Translations under genes and position numbers: made by a program
The notes under the pieces: generated by a model
Database searches by the model: none
What the model was told of the DNA's origin: nothing
The model's input: only the letters and a program-made list of their open reading frames with translations
In this document: positions 59,935-64,000 of the stretch, in pieces
Layout: each line of letters opens with the position of its first letter
Numbering within the stretch: the stretch's first letter is position 1
Assembly: GCA_003215545.1 (NCBI GenBank)
Contig: QCKF01000001.1
Span: forward strand, 155,110-219,109
DNA length: 64,000 bases
Direction of reading: 5' to 3'
Source of the DNA: Prochlorococcus sp. AG-409-L14
GTDB taxonomy: Bacteria; Cyanobacteriota; Cyanobacteriia; PCC-6307; Cyanobiaceae

Positions 59935-61206
59935 CTAATTGCCCAATAAAGAGTCGGAAACGAGCTTTGCCAGGCGCCTACTCCCCCCGCTTACGCCCAT
60001 TCGTCTAAGGCCAATTGCTCCTAGATGCCCTCGAAAAAGTTCATCGTTTAGCAAAGATGCAACTCGGTCAGACAAAATCTCCTTACTAGAACATGGGATT
60101 ACTGATCCTCCTAAGAGCCGACTTTGTCTTAAGGCAAAACTTCTCTTAAATTGAGGACCTGCTCCTGGTAAAGAAACGGCTGGTATACCTAAACCTACCA
60201 ACTGCTCAGTTGCAGTTCCTGCATTTGCTAATCCCACCTCTGTCCAATTAGCCCAAAACGAAAACTTCCCTGGCCCTATAAATACATAAGCAGTTCCTTT
60301 TTTCCAACAAGCATGTGCATCAATTTCTTTAAGTAAAGCAGTACAAAAATATTTTTTAAACCCCAAACTATTTAGCAAGTTCTCTACATCTCCAACACTT
60401 GGCTCAGAACCAATAGCCAATAATATTGCGACACGATCATTTATAGGTAACAGAAGAGCTGCTTCTAAAAGACATTTCAAATTTCTAATAGCTTCTGGCA
60501 TGCGACTTCCACATAACAATAGGATCCTTCGATAATCATCAAGGATTGATGGATATGAATCATGCTTTAAACCATCCATCATGGGATTGCCAGAGAATTT
60601 TGCTTTTAGCCCTAGCCTCTGCAAACCACGAGCTGTGATTTGATCTCGAACAGCAATTAACTTGCATCTTCTCGCCCTCATTAAAGCAACTTCCCAGGGA
60701 TCCCATTCAGTTCCTTTCCAACAGTGGTATAGATCACTTAATGACGAGCCAGGTCCACTTCGCCAGGTGTAATCACTCTTAGGAGTTCCAATAAAGCCAA
60801 AGCTACCTCTACTGCTCCATGCAAAAAACAATGGAAGCAAATCACCAATAGCAAGAATTACTCGACCATTCTGAGCAGCAAGGCGAACTAAAGCCCATTG
60901 ACGCCAACTCTGGCTTATCAAACCTGCTGAGATATCAGAAACAAACCCTCGAAAACTTTGATTACTGAATCCACCGCTTGGCAAACGATTGGAAGGCCCT
61001 CTCTTAATCAGCCACCCCTGCGAAATGGCATTAGTAAAAACTTTGCCCTCTCCAACAAGAGGTAAAACCTCTAAAATTAAATTCGGAGAAATTTGATGTA
61101 ATTCCTCCAAAACCCTTAGTGCAATTAGATCTTCGCCATGACCATTAGTTAGAACGAGTAAAGCAGTAGCGACTTGGCTGATACGATCCGCATGAGGGAG
61201 TTTCAT
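59935..61206 (-). CDS. Lipid-A-disaccharide-synthase-related glycosyltransferase
   Basis: About 423 residues from the ATG at 61206 (MKLPHADRISQVATALLVLT). LVLTNGHGEDLIALRVLEEL near the start and the C-terminal GTATEQLVGLGIPAVSLPGAGPQ place it in the LpxB-related cyanobacterial family (TIGR03492 type). The frame is open upstream to 61347, but that stretch reads antisense through tRNA-Cys (its peptide APRFELG..LPLGHAA is the usual tRNA-complement artefact), so that start is rejected. Substrate unknown. Confidence 0.88.
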   Translation of the reverse strand: MKLPHADRISQVATALLVLTNGHGEDLIALRVLEELHQISPNLILEVLPLVGEGKVFTNAISQGWLIKRGPSNRLPSGGFSNQSFRGFVSDISAGLISQSWRQWALVRLAAQNGRVILAIGDLLPLFFAWSSRGSFGFIGTPKSDYTWRSGPGSSLSDLYHCWKGTEWDPWEVALMRARRCKLIAVRDQITARGLQRLGLKAKFSGNPMMDGLKHDSYPSILDDYRRILLLCGSRMPEAIRNLKCLLEAALLLPINDRVAILLAIGSEPSVGDVENLLNSLGFKKYFCTALLKEIDAHACWKKGTAYVFIGPGKFSFWANWTEVGLANAGTATEQLVGLGIPAVSLPGAGPQFKRSFALRQSRLLGGSVIPCSSKEILSDRVASLLNDELFRGHLGAIGLRRMGVSGGSRRLAKLVSDSLLGN

Positions 61207-61215
61207 ATCTCGTAC

Positions 61216-61286
61216 GGCGGCATGGCCAAGTGGTAAGGCAGAGGATTGCAAATCCTTTATCCCCAGTTCGAATCTGGGTGCCGCCT
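61216..61286 (+). tRNA. trnC: tRNA-Cys (GCA)
   Basis: 71 bases with acceptor GGCGGCA / TGCCGCC, discriminator T, anticodon GCA in AGGATTGCAAATCCT and T-loop AGTTCGAATCT. Its 5' end is ten bases from the start codon of the divergent LpxB-related gene. Its 3' end faces the gene-poor region that runs to the window end. Confidence 0.96.
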
Positions 61287-61803
61287 TCTTACTAAAACCG
61301 AATACCCCAGTCAGAAAATTCTTTATTAGCGTTCTCTTTCGAATCAAAAGCGAAGAGCAGATGAAATTGATTGATCCCTTTTGGGCATCTTAATTTCATT
61401 CTCCCTAATCGCCTTACAAGTTGCCATAAACGACTAGTGAAGTCCAAAGCAGCACTCGATCTTTCAAGATGCCTTCTTTTGACACTGAGGGATTCGAAGG
61501 AAGCTCCTTGCTAATTCAATCTCTTATGAATTTAAAAAGAAATAACAATGAGGCAATTAATTGGACAGGAAAAAGCGAATGCTCCTAATTACCCAATAAA
61601 ACCGTATCTCAAAACGCAACACAAATAGCAAGAGCGTTCCAAAAAGTCTTTTTAAAAACGTTTCGAAAAATCATTATACTGATCCAATAAAGAAAAACTA
61701 AATCATTTTAATTAAAGGATTTAAAGGGATACAAGTGTTCCATTAAGGTGTTTTATTTGATATATTTAAAATACAGCTAAGCGTACATGTTTAAAGAACA
61801 CAA
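61287..61803 (+). other. Gene-poor spacer upstream of the resolvase-like gene
   Basis: About 517 bases. A 39-residue frame at 61469-61588 (starts MPSFDTEGFEGSS) has no ribosome site and little support. TATACT at 61675-61680 is a good -10 box with a poor -35 (TTAAAA at 61652-61657), about 120 bases before the gene start, and could be its promoter. I see no copy of the tRNA-Cys 3' end in this stretch. Confidence 0.45.
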
Positions 61804-62445
61804 ATGAACAAATTTCAAAAGTACCAGTTCGAAAGGCCTTCATTCATGAATAAACCCAACTACAAATCAATTGGTTATGCATTGCTAGGCCAGCGTGTCC
61901 AAGAAAGAGATACTCAGGTTGCCGATCTCAAAGAGGAAGGATGCTGCCTGGTCTTCCAAGAAAGAATTAGCCCAATAATCAAAAACAAGGAGAGGCCTGT
62001 ATTAGTGTCTGCACTAGAAGAACTAAATGCAGGAGATGAGTTAGTTATCTCGAAAATAAGCTATTTAGGAAGAAGTTATTTCGAAGTGATCAATCGCATC
62101 AAGGACCTTCAACAGAAAGGTATCCATATAAGGACGTTAGATGGAGGAATCAAAACCAGAGATTTGGGAGAATTCGCTCCCTTTATCATTGGGATTCTGT
62201 CTGGGCTGGCAAGCGTTGAACAAACATTGACTCGTGAAAAAAAACTTGAAAGGATTCAACACCGACTGGAAACAGGAAAATCTATTGGAGGTAGGCCTAA
62301 GACAAATAAGGCTAAAGAGAGTTTAGTCTTACGTTTACGGGATGAAGGTTACTCCTACAGATCCATAAGAGAGCAAACGGGCCTTGCTCTATCAACAATT
62401 AGAAGAATCATTGTAGAGAAAGAGACACTTATAATGTCTACTTAA
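61804..62445 (+). CDS. Resolvase/invertase-like protein with missing catalytic residues
   Basis: 213 residues with serine-recombinase layout: catalytic-type domain about 22-160, then GGRPKT and a helix-turn-helix (EGYSYRSIREQTGLALSTIR, about 181-200). In active enzymes the start reads YxRxS; here it reads YALLG, so the nucleophile Ser is Gly29 and the Arg is Leu27. The KLDRLGRS motif reads KISYLGRS: Asp and Arg replaced by Ser86 and Tyr87, with Arg90 kept. Arg64 is kept. The protein is therefore probably a DNA-binding or dimerising regulator, not a recombinase. Confidence 0.85.
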   Translation: MNKFQKYQFERPSFMNKPNYKSIGYALLGQRVQERDTQVADLKEEGCCLVFQERISPIIKNKERPVLVSALEELNAGDELVISKISYLGRSYFEVINRIKDLQQKGIHIRTLDGGIKTRDLGEFAPFIIGILSGLASVEQTLTREKKLERIQHRLETGKSIGGRPKTNKAKESLVLRLRDEGYSYRSIREQTGLALSTIRRIIVEKETLIMST

Positions 62446-62577
62446 TTAAAAAGAGAAGTTCAAATAAGTAAAATAAAGACTCTGTCGTGAGTAATTAAAA
62501 GCTCTCAAAAAATATCTACCAAATAAGAATGATGGAAACCAAATATTATACATTTTATGGATTATATTTATTGTCAA

Positions 62578-62628
62578 TATTCAATCATTAAATTAGACAC
62601 TTTTAGTAGATAGTTTAATGATTGAATA
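62578..62628. repeat. Perfect 15-base inverted repeat downstream of resolvase-like gene
   Basis: TATTCAATCATTAAA (62578-62592) is repeated in inverted form as TTTAATGATTGAATA (62614-62628). With three further inner pairs (one G-T) the stem reaches 18 base pairs around a 15-base loop. No poly-T follows, so it is unlikely to be a terminator. It lies 130 bases after the stop of the resolvase-like gene, a plausible place for a binding site of that protein. Confidence 0.8.
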
Positions 62629-62843
62629 CAAGTTTAAAAATCCAATAAACAAGCAAAAGCAGGATTAACCAATGTATAAGCCATCTGATTATCCAAAAGG
62701 TCACTAAAAGAAGTAAAAGAGAAAGGGCCTCGCATAAAAAGGTTTTTTGAATCATTAATCATCTATTCCAAGCATAGAAGTAGAAGCAAGGTCAACACTA
62801 GCTATCTGAATAATACCTATCAAATGTTCCAATAGTATTAGGG

Positions 62844-62866
62844 GGGGGGAAGCATAAGTTCCCCCC
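62844..62866. repeat. Hairpin with homopolymeric G/C stem
   Basis: GGGGGGAA (62844-62851) pairs with TTCCCCCC (62859-62866) around a seven-base loop GCATAAG; the G run starts at 62841 and is nine long. A run of T (TTTTTT at about 62883-62888) follows some 17 bases later on the plus strand. Nine G in a row is unusual here and prone to slippage. It may be part of a small RNA or a terminator, but no transcript boundary can be seen. Confidence 0.6.
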
Positions 62867-63168
62867 TCAGGCCCAGCACTGATTTTTTATATACGGCATG
62901 CATGGGCTCCTATGTAATGTCTAATCAAAAGTCATGAGAATGTCATTAAGCAAAATCCACTATTCTAAAATCTTTAAAAACTCACTTGAATATACAAAAA
63001 TAGTAAATTCAAAGACAACCTTCAGGCTGAATAGTGATAACTACTTAGGCTCCAGTGGTAATACAATGGCACCTAGGTCTAAGCTTAGCAAGTGTATTTT
63101 TCAAGAGTGAATAAAATAGCTCCTTAATCAAACAACTGATCTTTATATTTAGTACTATCTATATGAAA

Positions 63169-63351
63169 TCACTCCTTAGTCTCTACGTAAAAAGGATTAG
63201 GAATCTTAAAATTCTTAGAGTTATGTTGAATTAATTCATTCTCATCAATCCAATTAGCAGTCATTCTCAATACATTCGCGGCGAATGAGCGAAGCTCTGG
63301 CGAGGACCAAGTAAATACTATGAGTATTGCGAGTAAAAGGGTTTTAATCAA
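63169..63351 (-). CDS. Small membrane-associated protein (60 aa)
   Basis: Product starts MIKTLLLAILIVFTWSSPEL, a signal-peptide-like or membrane N terminus, followed by RSFAANVLRMTANWIDENEL. The start overlaps the stop of the next-upstream gene by four bases, an operon-like arrangement. The pattern, with the WxxxELRxF and tryptophan-Ile-Asp segment, looks like a conserved picocyanobacterial protein, but no function is known. Confidence 0.72.
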   Translation of the reverse strand: MIKTLLLAILIVFTWSSPELRSFAANVLRMTANWIDENELIQHNSKNFKIPNPFYVETKE

Positions 63352-63599
63352 TTGAATATTAACCTCTCTACTAGAAATGCAACTAATAATCCTCTAAAAA
63401 AGGATATCCAGATCATTCCATAGCTGGAAACACCTAACTTCTTTTTTTCTCTCTCTATAGACTTTTTATGTAAATCTATAAGGCCCTTAAAACCAAATGA
63501 AAAACTTGATTTAAAATTACTTTCTCGTTTCAATGGAATAGGAACTCTTACATAACGAGCTCTCTGTTCATTTGGGAAATTCATAAAGCTGCTAACCAT
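63348..63599 (-). CDS. Small protein with C-terminal membrane span (83 aa)
   Basis: Starts MVSSFMNFPNEQRARYVRVP and ends with a hydrophobic stretch (SYGMIWISFFRGLLVAFLVE). Basic central region with KKSIEREKKKLGVSS. An alternative ATG lies at residue 6. The gene is coupled by a four-base overlap to the 60-residue gene downstream. Unknown function. Confidence 0.65.
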   Translation of the reverse strand: MVSSFMNFPNEQRARYVRVPIPLKRESNFKSSFSFGFKGLIDLHKKSIEREKKKLGVSSYGMIWISFFRGLLVAFLVERLIFN

Positions 63600-63783
63600 T
63601 AATTAAATGATCGTTCAGAAAATTTTGATTGCAAGGTCTCTTAAGACTCACACAACAAATTCGTTCGCGCAATTCTTGGTCATGTCTGTATGAAATCGAG
63701 ATTCTAAAGCTGCGAAAAGCGTATAGCTTCAAAAAATTATAGAAACTTGCAATATTCAAGTCCAATCCTGACTAAGAAGGCCG

Positions 63784-63921
63784 ATGAACGGAGCTCCAGG
63801 ATTCAAAACCTTAGGAGGTCTCTTTGACAAATTATTCCAAATCCATCTCAGCAAGAAAAGCTTCCTACAAGCCTGTCAAGCAGCACAACTAGATGCACTC
63901 CTCAGTTTCGAAGGGCATTAA
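63784..63921 (+). CDS. Tiny ORF (45 aa), overlapping the next
   Basis: Starts MNGAPGFKTLGGLFDKLFQI and ends LDALLSFEGH. The composition is protein-like and amphipathic (FDKLFQIHLSKKSFLQACQAAQ). It overlaps the next small frame by 29 bases in another phase. Whether these are two genes or one gene with a frameshift cannot be decided here. Confidence 0.5.
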   Translation: MNGAPGFKTLGGLFDKLFQIHLSKKSFLQACQAAQLDALLSFEGH

Positions 63922-63997
63922 GGAACTAAATACTGAACTTAAAGAACTATCTAATCTGGATTTTATAGAAGCAATGATGATCAGAGTTCAGGCATAA
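63893..63997 (+). CDS. Tiny ORF (34 aa) overlapping the previous one
   Basis: Starts MHSSVSKGIKELNTELKELS and ends AMMIRVQA, a helix-like charged sequence. The start lies inside the previous ORF in a different phase. It would make sense as the C-terminal half of a single ~75-residue protein if a frameshift separated them. It has no clear ribosome site of its own. Confidence 0.4.
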   Translation: MHSSVSKGIKELNTELKELSNLDFIEAMMIRVQA

Positions 63998-64000
63998 GAT

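Larger units (their letters stand above)
62446..63168. other. Gene-free stretch with structured repeats
   Basis: About 720 bases without a supported gene. It contains the long inverted repeat at 62578-62628 and the G-rich hairpin at 62844-62866. The remainder is AT-rich, and I recognise no tRNA, known small RNA or promoter pair in it. Small plus-strand frames, such as a possible 11-codon one beginning near 62672, are not supported. Confidence 0.5.

Noticed and set aside
61207..61347. 47-residue N-terminal extension of the LpxB-related protein
   Set aside because: It is the antisense reading of tRNA-Cys; the peptide APRFELG..LPLGHAA is the usual artefact. The family start is at 61206.
61287..64000. 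Integrated mobile island with a tRNA-derived attachment repeat
   Set aside because: I looked for a second copy of the tRNA-Cys 3' end and found none in the window; the one recombinase-like gene has no catalytic Ser. Only the location is suggestive.
1..64000. CRISPR array
   Set aside because: No regularly spaced direct repeats of 20-40 bases and no cas-like genes were seen.

Overview
The window is a contiguous piece of a marine picocyanobacterial chromosome. It is most likely Prochlorococcus, and the base composition (AT-rich, with an AT-biased third codon position in most genes) suggests a low-light lineage of the SS120/MIT9211 type; that lineage call is an inference. The organism call rests on the photosystem I genes (psaA, psaB, psaL, psaI, psaD), the cyanobacterial NDH-1 subunit NdhN, LdpA, a CAAD-domain protein, the complex C assembly protein and the cyanobacterial gene order of the ribosomal cluster. 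Almost all genes are ordinary, tightly packed chromosomal genes; the only clearly gene-poor stretch is the last 2.7 kb.

Layout. 1-1193: the 5' part of a cbiG-cobJ fusion on the minus strand, running off the left edge. 1194-6229: a structured psaA leader, then psaA-psaB with a strong terminator. 6476-7547: a small unknown ORF, then psaL and psaI on the minus strand. 7688-11140: a HEAT-like protein, a family 2 glycosyltransferase, a divergent NlpC/P60 and penicillin-binding-like pair, and a 48-residue protein. 11436-13355: tRNA-Ser, alr and an HNH nuclease. 13374-30109: one long minus-strand run from rplC through the S10, spc and alpha clusters to rplQ, truA, rplM, rpsI, rpmE and prfA. It also carries secY, adk, rpmJ and rpoA; infA, rpsJ, rpsN and rpmD are not in it. 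30343-31988: a GC-rich structured element, ndhN and ldpA. 32261-34705: tRNA-Gln, a HAD hydrolase, recA with a LexA-type box, and a DUF2839 protein. 34748-39980: a decayed DinG-like helicase, tyrA, a CrtD-like oxidoreductase, a fructosamine kinase and a CAAD protein. 40098-44420: a JAMM protease next to MoeB-rhodanese, a tandem-duplicated corrinoid adenosyltransferase, LarE and SpeD. 44448-57465: recF, tRNA-Arg and the minus-strand run mrp-rodA-histidine kinase-psaD-trpE-gshA-ppc-GNAT, then hemF. 57471-61286: an amidase, a complex C assembly protein, an RNase D-like exonuclease, a small protein, an LpxB-related glycosyltransferase and tRNA-Cys. 61287-64000: a sparse region with a resolvase-like gene that has lost its catalytic residues, long inverted repeats, two small membrane proteins and two overlapping tiny ORFs.

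How the genes relate. The PSI genes encode the reaction-centre core (PsaA/B), the trimerisation and stromal subunits (PsaL/I) and the ferredoxin-docking subunit (PsaD). The ribosomal block makes the translation core, RNA polymerase alpha and the SecY channel. The 40-44 kb block has several sulfur- or cofactor-handling enzymes side by side. Three proteins keep a recognisable fold but lack catalytic residues: the DinG-like helicase, the histidine kinase next to rodA and the serine recombinase. These and the structured intergenic elements are the most interesting leads. I did not find a clear, complete new defence or mobile system. The best candidate for something undescribed is the resolvase-like regulator and the inverted repeat beside it, next to tRNA-Cys.
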